In this document: piece by piece, positions 12,588 to 25,500 of the stretch
Layout of the letters: every line of letters begins with the position of its first letter
How positions within the stretch are numbered: position 1 is the first letter of the stretch
Made by a program: the position numbers and the translations under genes
Notes under the pieces: model-generated
Told to the model about the DNA's origin: nothing
Database searches by the model: none
Seen by the model: the letters and a program-made list of their open reading frames with translations, nothing else
DNA from: Symsagittifera roscoffensis
Taxonomy: Eukaryota; Xenacoelomorpha; Acoela; Convolutidae
Direction: 5' to 3'
Length of the DNA: 60,000 nucleotides
Assembly (NCBI RefSeq): GCF_963678635.1
Contig: NC_087063.1
Span: 54,391,074 to 54,451,073, forward strand

Positions 12588-12655
12588 GTAGCGTAGAGGT
12601 AGGGAAGGAGACCAGGAGCAAAATAAGAAGGTTAGAACCTGGGCAGGGTCGGATG
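12588..12655 (+). repeat. tRNA-derived SINE head
   Basis: An A-box-like TAGCGTAGAGGTAGG at about 12589 and a B-box-like GGTTAGAACCTGG at 12631 are spaced as in tRNA-type pol III promoters. The flanks do not form an acceptor stem and the anticodon arm is not intact, so I read this as a SINE or tRNA pseudogene. Confidence 0.5.
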
Positions 12656-13539
12656 TTTTTAATGAACTGCTTCGTATACTAGTTTAAATGGGTCCGCTCT
12701 ATAATTTGAGGCATGTTTGACTGGTACTGCTAATGCGTCTTAATTGGCTTGCGTCACTTAGCAATTATGTAGACTCATTATTGGCGTGCGTCTCTTAAGA
12801 AATTTTGTAGACTCAAAGTTTTACTCATTCAATTTTTCCCCAGTAGCGTTATCGGTCATATTTTCGCTTGTGTATGCGAAGTGCAACTTCGCTTCTGTGT
12901 TAATCTATGTTGCTACCTGATTTCTGAGATACGCTTTCATAATCGCTTCTAGGAAAATTTCATTTTAGCTTGTTCTTTGATACATGTTGCTACGACCAAT
13001 GAAAACTTTGTATTCCGGCATTTCAGGCACCATGCAAAATCAGGTAACAAAAAATCATCGGAATGGGTCGAGTGATATATCATATTAAAGCCCTTTTAGT
13101 CGCGATTCGAACGACATAGAACGAATTTGAAAAATTCATCATCATCAAGCTTTCTTTATTTAGGCACTACTTCTTGTTCCAGTGTTCTTGTTCTTGTTCA
13201 TATTGACCCAGTGTCAAAAAATCGGTTTGAAATTTTTGAGTTTTAATCTAATTTCGATCAAGTAAAGAATGCGAGCAGGCTTATTATAAATGGATAAGCC
13301 ATGGAATTTTAATTTCACTCCAGTAAAGACCTTTTTGAAGGTTTTTACTGCCATTTTTGGAACAACATATGCCTAAATTTTAGGTTTTAAGAGCCTTTCA
13401 TCACACCACGTGCAAAAGAAAACAACACTTCGGCTATCATTGTTTTGTGGAAAGAGAACAATCGGCTATCCTTGTTTTATGGAATGTGTTTCGCTTTGAC
13501 TGTTCTAGTGGAAATGTTAGTGAAAAAATAGTTTCTCAC

Positions 13540-16500
13540 CTTGACTTCTCCGAGTAGCTTGAGTTGCATCTCTTCTATCCTCTGTTTAGTATCCTCCAAC
13601 TCAAACTGTAACTTCATGAACACTATCTTGTGCTGCGACTGAAATAAATAATAGACCATTGATGAAAAATTAAAGGGAAAAGGGCAAGGACATGTTAGCA
13701 TAGAATTGATGTTACGTGCTAATTACCTGCCACCATCATCCCTCTGTTTTTCTGAAAACTCACGACATGCGACTGGTATTTGGTTTCTCATAGCTGCTCT
13801 ATATTTTGATACTGTGTTGATAATATGTTGATTAACTGTGACATTATTGTGCTTCTCTAATAATTATCTGATAATTTTACCATGGCTGCCAACGTGTTAA
13901 GACTCCATTGTGCACAAAAGATGGTAAATTTATAAAATCTGATATCCTTAGCGCAGCACGGTAATATCCTTATTGTTCGTCAAATTGGTTTCAAGTTGAG
14001 ACCACACGAGGGAAAACTCCTGCATGCGAGCTGTTCAGCGCTTTACATACAACAGCTGTTCTGCTCCTTATTGAGAATAAGGTGCATTTTTCTCTGTTTT
14101 TGTAGGCTGGCGAACCAACGGGCGTTCCCCTGACTTGGAATGCTGATATACATGTTCTTGATAATTCAGTATTTGATTGCTATTCACTTACTGATAGCTG
14201 TTGATTGTGGTCCTGCTGTGCATCTGCTTCCTTTTCCAACCGCGTGATCACACGTCTGTTCAGGTTGTCAACCTCCCGTCTCAACTTAGTAGCGTGTTCC
14301 TCCAGGGGTGCTGTCTTGCGCTTCTCTTCAAAGTACTGCTTCTTCCAGTTGTCACGTGCTAAACACTTGAAAGCTCAAAAAAATGATCTTTGATTTTGAG
14401 AACGAAAGGCTCGATATTCTAATCTATAATTAAAAAGAAGCTTTCGCGATTCGCAGTTGATCTATCAAGGACTGTTAGCCTGCTAAGGCATAATCGATGA
14501 CTTATTTTGCCGGGCAAAGATCGCTTTATGCAACTCGATTCAGATTTTGTTGCGCTCACAACTACGACGTGGTTCATCATAGCAGCTAAATTTAGATTCG
14601 ACAAGTTAACCTAGCTTTATATTATTGGCGCTTAGACGTCTGATTAATATAACCTTGAGCCCTCTTCTGAGTGGCCTTGACCTGGACACTGAGTGCTTTC
14701 CTGACGAGGTCCTCCTGTACCAACTCTATCTCTTTACGCTCCTCTTTTATCCTTGCCAGTTCCTGGAGTTTCTTCTGGACTGAAACACGCTATCATTGAG
14801 ATGAGTTTAAGTTGTAGCATTTAATGATAGTTTCATAGAAGTGTTGTTTCATAGTGTAGTTTTATTGATATGCAAGGGGGTTATGGCTGCTGAGGTTTTT
14901 GCATAGATTTCTTATGTAGATTCCTACAATATCATATTTAGGCACAATAGCTTAAAATTTTTTTAAAAAATCCCGCACTTGCCGCTAATTCCCAATATAT
15001 TTAAACAACCTCTAGGGAAGCTCAAACTTGTGAATTTACTAATCTTTGCTTAATGGCCTCGTTGTTTTTTGAAGTATTGTGTTTTATTGTTTCCGGTTCG
15101 CATGCAATGTTTAAAAACTAGCAACAAATAGAAAGGGTCTGACAGAAAAGGGTTGAATTGGCATTATACGAGTATTGGATAGACAATAGTGGGAAATGTA
15201 AACATGCGTACATTCTTCTAATAGATCGGGCGTCTTAGCCCTCGGAAACTTCATTTTTGGGGGACTACTTCCCGGTCTAGAGGTGTCACCTTCTGCGTTC
15301 ATCTAAACAGGAAGTTATACTCGCTATTATTGGAATAAATGGTCAAGTTTGAATTAAATGTTTTATTTTTCATTATGGAATTGATGAAAAGGTTTTGGAT
15401 TAGAGTCATTTTGTTGGGACATGGCTCATGTCAAGTCAGTTGAAAAAGTTCCGAAGACATCATTTTTACAGCAAAAATGTTCTTGAGCACGGTTTTCTTG
15501 ATTAGTTCTGAAAAATGTCAAGGTACGATTTTCTTATTTTACTTGTCCTTGTCGACTGATGGCATTTTCTCTCTCCGTCTTAAGTTGCTCTTTTTCCTCC
15601 TTGGCAAGTCGCGCTTTTTCTCTCTTCATCTCCTGGAAAAATTAGTAGAGTCATTGAAATCAAGAATATTGTCTGGAGTTTTAGTAAATAGTTTGCGGGG
15701 AAATAATATTTCCCCGTGTTAGTGACTCGTTGATGAGTAGTTTTTGGCAGAAAAGAAAATTTTTAAAGAGAATGTTTAATTAGAAAATGAATTCGTTACA
15801 TTCAGATTTTCAGCCAGTTTAGCGTTGGAGAGCTCGTACCATTTTTGCTTTTTGGATGAAGTTTTGCTGAAACATTTTCATTCCACATGATCAAACTAAA
15901 AAGAATGCTGAGATGGATAATTGAACATAAGAAACAACGAGGCTTCTCCTATTGCGGCGAAGCCCTAAATGTTCCAACTACCCTTTAATTTCTGGAATAA
16001 TTTTGATTTAAAAAATGTTGATCATTAGATAATCATATTTTCTGAAATTTTTTAGCCCAGAAACTATGTAAACCACAAAGTGATGTATTTACCTTAGCGA
16101 TAAGCAAGGTATTACAATCGGGTACTAAATTTTTTTCCCGTACAAGACTCAGTTCACAGAATGGTCAAAATGGGAATAAGTGTAATACAAAATATCAACT
16201 GCTGATGTAATAGCATCGTTAGTGTATTGGTTGCATATGTGCCTTGGGTGTAATTTAAATGTTCTTGCTGAGTATTTTTTGGTTTCAACGATTTTCTGCG
16301 CTTGAGGTCGGTCGGCTTTAATTATGTCGGCTTAGTTTCCTTTTTTTTTCGTTGGTATTATTTTAGAACTTTTCGAAGAATTTTGAAAAAGTCTAATTCA
16401 ACCTCACAGACCCGTGATGAAACGAAAAAAAAAACCTGAAAAATTTTGTCCTGAAGTATGTTTTTTGTCTTAGCTCATTTAACACATTTGGTCTAAACCT

Positions 16501-19500
16501 TTGTTCCTTTTTGTTGTGCGAACAGCTGTGTTTGTTAAGTTCTTTTTGGTGCAGGTAATATAGTGTTCTAGTGTTCGTTCGTCTAAATATAATTTTTTTG
16601 TTTTTTTTTGTCAACAACTGATTTTTCATTGCTTTCTAGCATGTTGTTTGGGAAGTTAACCGTTTTGTTTGATTTGCTTGTTATTAAGAAAGTCTGATTT
16701 TTGCGCAGTTTTGATTTGAACCAACTTTTGCCTTTTTGGAACAACTTCTTTAGCTGTTTAAATTGCCGCGAACAAGTCAATAGCACGAAAAATAGGGCGC
16801 AGTAATTGTCATCAATTGGCAATTCTTAAATTCCCTTAACTGTACGAAAAAGATTGCAGGTAAATGCTTTTTAAGTTTAAGCAGAAGACGTCAATAGCTT
16901 ACAGGTGATATGAAAAATCCATCAAAAAAGACTCGAATCGAAATTTGTCTGAAGAAATAAAAATCATACCGAGCACGAAGGGGCGGTCACTTTCTTTTCG
17001 AAAGCCGGAAAAACAAACGAATGCTGAGATACAAATTTGTATACTTTGTGTGCATCTACATAACTTGTTAAAAATGACCTATAAGACAGATAGAATTTTT
17101 ACTTGTTGATAATTTTGTTTAGAGATTCGCAAAAAGTTCATACAGACTGGCACAATCAATCAAAAAGCAATTCGCCTATCTTGATTAAATCGTCCATTCA
17201 CATTAAATGCTCTGCACAATCTTCAAAATTGAGATTTGCCTGAAGAAGTAGCCTTCGCGTGCAGCGTTTTTCGAAATTGATCGATTACTTCTCAATTATT
17301 CATTTTTATCTGTCTGAGCTTTTTCAACCAATTATAAGCTCAGATAAAATGTATGGTTATATATTTTTATGAGCCTATAAATATAAAAGGTTGTCACACT
17401 ATGAATACACCAGGACCAACAAATGTTTCGCTTCTAAAAAATAACCACCTTTTTTAAGTTCAGATTGCTTATTCTACTTCGTCATTTTTTTCACATTGGT
17501 GCTATAGGAACTACTTCAGTTCCTCTTTGAAGATAGTGAACACCAATTTGAATGCCGTTGATTTTTTTGTGTTAACGGAAAGCTAGTGACTGTACCTTCT
17601 GCATGGAGTCCTTCTCTTTTTCCAGTTGTTGTTTTTCCAACTCCATCTTGGCTCTCTCTATGTCTCGCTCCTTGTCAGCCAGCTTCCTTTCCTCTTCACT
17701 CAATTTCTGCCGTAGCTGCGCTTCTTGCTCCTGAAATACACAATTTACATTCTCTAGTTAGCTGGTTTGGCTTTAGGGAATATCTTTATGAACCCACAAA
17801 GACATTTGAGTTGGTATAATTTTAATGTTGTGTTTTGAATGTTTTGGAGCCAGAGATTCTATTGTTAAAGTTTCCAGTATTATTCATTGTGGTAAGAAAT
17901 CAATTGTCTTAAATAGCTCTTGAAAATTGTTTAAGTTTTGACTTTTTGCCTTGACTCTCAATTGTATAGCCGGGCCCTTCAGTGACTGGAGCTAGCAAGA
18001 TGAACATAAAAAACACTATGCAATTGCTAGTGAACACATTGCTATCAAAGTTTTCTTTTTCTTGCAAAATCTCATACAATTTCAGCTATCAAAGACTGCT
18101 ATCACCTTTTTGCAACGACTGAGTAATCAGTTCATTTTTCAAGCCTGATTATGTCAGGCGACTTCCTGTGTGAAATCGAAGTTGCCGTGACACTAATGAC
18201 TTGATTACGTATGGCTCACCTGACTGTCAGCTGTGCTTATACTGTTAGCTACTCATATAACTGGGAAATCCCGTTTTCAATGCCCTAAGTATTCCATGCT
18301 CGGAAGGAAAAATAATGCAATTTAGTTTTCGTGTTGCACATATCTATACGGAACGGATTTTGGCTATATGAATCGAATAAATTCTAAACTCATGGAAGCT
18401 AACTTCAAAAATTGACTGTTCTGCATTTTTTTCACTGGTGAGAGTGAACTGTGTAATTGTAGCTCACCCTTATTTCCTTCTCCATCTGCTGTCTTTTGGC
18501 ATTGAATGCTTTCTCTTTCTCCCTCAGCAAGTCATCCATCTCCTTCTGCTGTTTGAACACCTCCTGCTGCTGCTCCCTAAGCAATGCGATATAGTTAGAG
18601 CAATCTAGCTCTCTAACCAATACAAATAAATAAACATAGAATCATTTTTAAATTATAATTTTGAAAAGTTTTCGGAGGGCTCTGGGTTTTCACCGATAAA
18701 ACGTATTTATGGTTCGAGAAGTATTTTAATGAGGCGGTTGTTTTTTTTCTAAAGTTTCACATTTTTCCAGTAGTTTTTTGGAAAAAAATCTTTAAAAAAA
18801 CTACAGAAAATTTAAACCTTAACTGATCTTCTGCTTTTAGACATACCATACAAGTCAGATTTTCTAAACTGAATGAGTTTATATTTGATTTGGTGAAAGG
18901 AAGTTTATTGAAGTCTTTTAGAATCTTCATTTAATGAGGCTAGTAATCCCTTCTTTATGAGTAATTCCTACACCACCAGATCGAGTACATCTCTTCTGAA
19001 GAAATTTTATTAATTATTCCAATCCCATTTTGAAAGGAACACTTGTGCAAATCCTTCTATTATTGTTTTTTGAAATTTCCAAGACGGTTTTGAGCAATAG
19101 ATGAACTCATGCTCAAGACAAATTTTATATTATGATTTTCGTGAACCCAGAATCATGCTCAGCACGGTAGCTTTTTTGGTTAAATGAGGAAAGGCTGTTT
19201 CCGAAGAGGAAATTTTGGAGTTCGAACGTAGAGATCATGCAATCCAGATAAAAACTATAGGTCCAACGAAATATTTGTTCAATATATGGCTAAAACTAAG
19301 ATTTGAAAAAGATACCACTTGATACTTACATTTCAGCTTCGTGTTTCATTCTATAATTAACTATTTATTAGATGATTATTGGTCCGCAAAAGTGAAGTTA
19401 AAAACGCTAGAAAAGTCTATACCTTTCAATGTTCCTTGTCATGTCGTTCATCGCTTTCTCCTGTCGATCTTTCTGCTCCTGCAACTCTCTTTCCATTTGA

Positions 19501-22500
19501 TATTTGCTGTCCTCTAACTTCCGCTGAAATAAGTTCTATCTTTGCGTACGATTTTAAAGAAATAAAAAATAAAAAAGATTTCAAGCCTTATTTACCCTTG
19601 CGAAAAGCAAGGGTGTTGGAACCGGGTACTGGACGTTTTTCCCGTAAAAAACTTTGTTCACATGAACTTAAGTTATTAGTCACTCCATATATGTTTTTTT
19701 TTCGTCAAGAAGACATTTTCAGTTTTTAAGAGTCGATGAACGTAGTTCTTACTTTTAGATAGTTCGCGATGATTTTTTTTGGGAAGTCTTGAATTTTGTT
19801 CAAGCTCAAATTTACTTTTTCGCGGTTTCACTTTGATTTTTCTCTAGTTCAGTACATTTCTTTTGGTAAAAAGAAGGCAAACTCCTCTGCCAAACAGCAA
19901 AAGTATAAAAGTACAAAAAATTATGATCGACTTCTAGTTTCGAAAGTGGAAATTAGTTTTCAGATTTTCCAGCGAAATTAAAATTTTAGCTATTGATAGA
20001 GTTTTCTCAAATAACGTTAATTTTATAATCATAATTTTTTCTTTGAAAATGGAAAGATTTTTTCTTTGAAATTGGAAAGTTTTTTTCTTGGAAAAGTTGA
20101 GATTTTTTTCTTTGAAATTGGAAAATTTTCCAAAACACAAGTCAGTGTTTTTTTTTGTTTACTTGCGTTCATTGGCTCTTTTCCAACTGTCTGTTGGCTA
20201 TGTTTCTATTTTCGTTTTAATTTTCAGTTTTTCTTTCTATTTGACTTTGAAAAGGTTTTTGACTTGCACTATCGGCTGATTGGTCCCATATTGGGTCGTT
20301 TGATGAGCAAGAAATTTTTGAATCTAAATGTTTGGAAGGAAGAATTAAAAACTTTTTTGAGTTTCTAAGTTTGCTTATAAAAGCACATTTTTTTCGGCTC
20401 AATGGGTGCCTGCGCAAGAATTACAGGCGTTTTTACCTAGTTCCGAGTTTTTTTTTGGTGCAAACTTTCGCTTCGAACGTGTTACACCTGCTTAAAATTA
20501 GTAACAATAACAACGAAATTGACGGAAAAAGTTCATGGTTTCGAATGCTGTCTGGACCTGTTCTTTTGAAACAGGAGTTTTTGCGCCTGACGAAAATTTG
20601 TCTGGCTATTGTTTACCTGCTCATTTTCATTCAACTGAGTTGCCACAACGAAGAGTTTGCCTCTCATTTAAAGGTTTTTCAATATCATTCAAAACTATTT
20701 CAATCTATAATGATTATGGGGCAGCGATAGTTATCGCGTTCCAAGAAATTTAGCAGAATTTTTTTTGATATTTGATTTTTTACAAATTCTTTTTACGATC
20801 ATTAAAAGTTTTTTAAAATTTTTTAATTGTGTTGAATTTTTTTCTTCGAACAAAGTAATGCTTTTTGTCTTTTCTTGAGTTTATAGAATGTATGATTCTT
20901 CCCGGTTACAATCATTTGAAAAATATATCACGGCATCTATCCTTTTTTTGCGCATATGTTTTGTCCGCCGCCTGGTTTGATTTTGTTGCGTGGGCTTGTA
21001 TGAATCATCGGGGTAAGAGAATGACTTGATCGTTTTTACGCTTTAATTCTGGCATTTGTTTTTTTTGTGTGGCAATTTCTTTCTTTTGTTTTTTCTACTC
21101 AATCATGATGGTCGGAACAACTGGTTCTGCTTGTTTGGTTTGAGTTTTAATTTAAGGTGTTGACAGACAATTTAATTTTCAAAAAGCTAAATATTTTGAA
21201 TTTTTTGAATATCTTATCTATTATATATTTAAGTGTGAGCTTCACTATCTCGCCACATTTAAGGTTTTTCAACATATTATTTTTGCATGTTTGACAAAAG
21301 AATTTTGTCACGTTTAGGTTTTATCGTATATTGCAATGGTTAAGATTTTTTTCAATTTTCCAGTTTGAATTCAGTGTTTATTTCACCGAATTTAAAATAA
21401 GCATCCCAATAGTCGGATGCTGTTAGCGTTCCCCAGGGGTTACGATTTGGGCCTCCAGCAATGAATTCCCAAATCCTGTTAGTGTAAGAGCTACGACGAG
21501 ATGTTTTCAAAAATTTTCAGAAAACTCAAATTACAAAGAAAATACGAAACTTGAAATTCCCAGCCTTGTAATTGGGTGCTTTCAGAGTACTCAGAAGGAT
21601 TGCGCATCTTAACTCTAAATATCACTGCTCAAATATTTGTAATTATCGAAATGTGACGTGTCTTATGATTTCTCAGAAAACTTAGATTTTTAAAATTCCA
21701 AAAAATTGAAATCCCCATCCTTGTAGTTGGGTAATGTGAGGGTTACTCTCAGGAGTTTCAGTTTGCAATTCTTGCGTCCAATTGCAACTGCTCAAATGCT
21801 CCCGAGATAAGACGTTTGTTGTCTTTTTTTTTAAATTGTTCAAAGAATTTAGATATACAAAATATCATGAAATTTGAAGCCACCATCTTCATAGTGAGGC
21901 TCTGTCAGGGTAATCTCAGGGTTTGCGAATTTCGCTTCCTAATATGACTGCTCAAATCTTGTAGTTTTTGAGTTATGACGTTTTTGTGATTTTTTCAAAA
22001 AAAATTTCAGAAAACTTGAATTCAATTTTTTTTATTTGAAATTCCTAACCCTGTAGTTGGGGGCTGTCAGAACACTCCCAGGGATTGCGAATCTTGCCTC
22101 CAAATTTGACTGCTCAAATCATTAGTTTGCGAGGTATGATGTTTTTGGTCAAGTTTTTGTAATAACACAATTTTTATCCTAAGTCAATAATGAAAACGGC
22201 CTTAAATTGAACTGTCTGATAGGAAAGAAAAAAATGTTTTTTTTAAATTCCAGCGGAACAGAAACTTATATATTGAGCAATTGGTCCTTTTTTTCTCGAG
22301 TCAGTTGTCCGTCAAAAAAATTTTGGGAACTGGATTATGATTTGAATTGTTTGAGTGAGATCGATGGTTCTGGATTTTCATATAGGTGTTAAGAATTGAC
22401 AATGGGACGATATCTACATAAGCCGTGTTACTGACTTGTTGTTCGGCCAGTCGTTTCTCCAGATCTCTAAGTGCTTGTTCCTGCTCCATCTCCACTTTGC

Positions 22501-25500
22501 GTCTCTTCTCCTCTAACTTCCTCTCCTTCTCTTCTTTCTTTCTCTCTAGCTCCCTTTCCTGCTTGGCCAACTGCTTCTCACGCTCCTCCAAAGACGCCTC
22601 CTGTTTCCTGTTTCGATGCAACAAATGAGATTTTAGATTAAATTATAGTTCTTGAAAAAAACGAATTGTAATGTGTAACAAAACTTTTTGAGAGGAATTA
22701 CAAAGTGCCATTGATTTTTCTAAAACCCCATTTTTACCAAAATCGGTTGGTTGGATAGAAATTTTGTATAACAATCAGTCAAATTCGTTACCTTTTTGCA
22801 TATAACTGTAAAAAAAAAACTTGATGCATGCATTTTTGCTGAAATGTTTTCGTGCTTTCAAATATAATGCGCAGTTCAATCCAGGCTACAGCTAAAAAGC
22901 TTGAACTTGATGTTTTCATTTAAACCTATCGTGACTTCTAATCTAGCTAAGGTAACAGTTGCTAAGGTTACAAAGTTTGTTTTAATCTAGAGATGCCTTG
23001 CCTCACCTTAGCTCTTTCATTTGTGCGATTTGTTCCTCGTTCTTTTTGTGTTGCGAACGAGAAGTGGATTTTGCTTTCTTCCTGTAATTTTTAGGAACAA
23101 AATAAGTGCAAGATTCAAATGCAAAACGAGGACTGGGAAAGATCATTGGGTTGGTTTCAAAGTACCTAAATCAAATTGAGGGTATTTACGTTTTTGTAAA
23201 CTTACCCAGCTGATGATTGTGAACTAGCTGTAGTTGGACGGTCTTCCTCTTCATTCTGAAACTCAGAGCCATCTTCCATGCCCCCTGCTGTGTCCATACC
23301 ATGTACTATATGACCATTATGGTTCTCTTGTCCTGGTGGCATTGACAAAGGAACCGGGTCTACATAAAGTGCACCTTGCGGACCCATAGCTGTTTCGGGA
23401 GGACTAGCACTCATAGGCGGTCCATAGTCCATAGGGTATCCAACTCTTTTTGCTGGCTGATATCCACCATAGCCCGGGAAAAACTCGCTTTGAGGAGGGA
23501 ACACACGATTGTCTTGCACATTTTGACTTTGCATTCTGTATCCGGTTCTGTTTGTCGGGTAGCCCATTGTTGGTTGTCGACCGTATTGGTTACCCATTGA
23601 GGGTGTTCCTGCAAAGTGTCGACCTCTAAGGTTACTTTGATCGGGCCCTTGGTGGTAGTGGCTGTTGTAATCACCGCCCATCATTGGATTCATGGACTGT
23701 TGAGGCACCCCATAAAACTGGTCCATCTGATATCCCCTGCCCGTTGCCCCTCCCCCACCACGATACTGAGACTGGTGACTAGGAGGGGGATAGTGTGGTT
23801 GTCCTTGAGGCATGTATCCCACCTGATTGTGATGCATGGCTGCTGCCGCCTGTTGGGAGTGGTGCATGGGAACGTACTTGTGTTGCGGAATCTGAGCTAA
23901 GGGAGGAATGTTGCGCGGGTTTTTGTTTCTTCTACCTGGAGCCATGAGTCTCTCACGCGTCATCAAGAAAAGCTCAGGAGCGTAGGCCTAAAATATTCCG
24001 TTTAGATGCAGAATATTCAGTTTTGTTTTTCGTTCTATTGTTACGTTCCAAAATTTTAGGCTGTTAGCTCCATTTTATTGAGAAAATTACGAAACTACAG
24101 ATTTGTTATTAATTATTAGCGTTCGCTTTTCAACAGTCAATTTCGAACAAAATTAACTCTTGAGACGGAATCGATTATTTATGTTTTCTGGACTGAATTT
24201 AGTTTCACGTTGGAGATGGCGTGAAAACCAAAAGGTTTTGTTGATCTTATTTGAAGTAATTGCCAGTGAGATCTTACAAAAGGGGGAAGGAAGTTTTTGA
24301 CTTTGAGCTGGCCCTCCTGTTGGTCTTTGACTAGGGTGAGTGCACGGCCAACACTCTTAAGGAACACGAACTGCTGGGGTAGGATGCCTCCCGACTGGGT
24401 CACTTGGTCTATCAAAACTGCACGAAGATCCAGCAGTCTCGTTTCGGGGTAGACCCTAATTGCATCATTGTAATATTTGCGTGCCCAATTCATGAGTATG
24501 ATGGTTTTGTTTAATTATTTGTTCATGTTGGAGATAGTAAGACTAGGAAGATTTTGTCTCGGTTGGCATGTATCAAACTTGATGTTTTTGTTAGAATGGT
24601 TTACATCAAGTATTAGGTTCATTGATAGTTGTTCCGAATAGATCTGGAACCATCTAGCACTGAAATTTGAAGCCATTGTCGTTTTATTGGGTCTCACCTG
24701 ATAAAGCCGACTGAAGTAGTGAAGTTCATGACTGTGTTGAAGGCGCAATTGTGAGTGTCGTCCCAGTACTCCGGTGGCACGATGTACACGTGCAGATCTG
24801 TCAGCTGAAAAGTTAATGAAATTGGCTACTCAAACACCAATATCACAGAGTATTTATAGTTACTCTTAAATCATGGTAAGAGTATTTGTTTACGTTATCA
24901 GGACTTATCTATCTACCATAACAACTAAAATAAAGTGCTATCTGATCTGAAAAGGATAATGCCACTATTGATTACTCAAAAACTCTTGATAATTTTTGAT
25001 GCTATACAGAATAAATGATTGCTAATGATTTGAGGAAGAAATGTCGGGTGTCTATATGTCGGTTTACATCTTCGCTGCTGAAAGTAGACATGCGTTTGAT
25101 GAGTTTGATCTTCTTGGGTGCTCTGTCCGAAGGGGGCTGATGATCTTTCTCGTCCACCAGATAAGTCGGTCCCTCCAATCGAGATACCTCTATTGTCGTT
25201 ACGTTATCAGCACCATAGTCTGTGTCTTCTTCTGTCATGTAGTTTTGTCGCTCATTGTTTGTGTTTGTTTGTTCATAGTCTTGGTCAGTCTGAATGGAAA
25301 TGTTGTTCACGTGTTTCTTCGCGCTGTCTGTATCAACTTCTCCATTTTGCACGGCGGTGTCCTGTTTGGAACGAGTCTTCGAACCACTTTCCGTCTTTTC
25401 ACTATCGGTTCCAACCTGATCAGTATTATTACCTCTGCTGTAATTTTGGCCCGCATCTTTGTTTTCTGGTCTTTCGGGGATTGTTTCTGGAACATCAATT

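Larger units (their letters stand above)
8389..13539. other. Convergent intergenic region between septin and the SPATA1-like gene
   Basis: The septin 3' UTR probably ends near 9000 (AATAAA at about 8973). The rest holds MITE family A fragments (about 9390-9640, 9690-9870, 10255-10720, 11945-12405), a tandem duplication at 10737-10880 and a tRNA-like SINE head at 12588-12655. The missing last exon of the SPATA1-like gene should lie here, but I could not recognise it. No other gene is supported. Confidence 0.6.
19524..22435 (-). other. Large repeat-filled intron of the SPATA1-like gene
   Basis: This intron holds a family B repeat start at 19590, a MITE family A copy (19727-20210) lying within that repeat, further family B sequence to about 20900, and four tandem units at 21525-22185. 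No exon was found. Confidence 0.65.

Noticed and set aside
13477-13539. C-terminal read-through of the SPATA1-like exon to the stop at 13477
   Set aside because: A good GTGAGA donor follows EVK and the read-through peptide does not resemble the conserved C-terminus, so a further exon is more likely.
20066-20730. Plus-strand ORFs of 100 and 132 codons
   Set aside because: They lie in MITE and family B repeat DNA, are Phe/Leu-rich, and have no domain.
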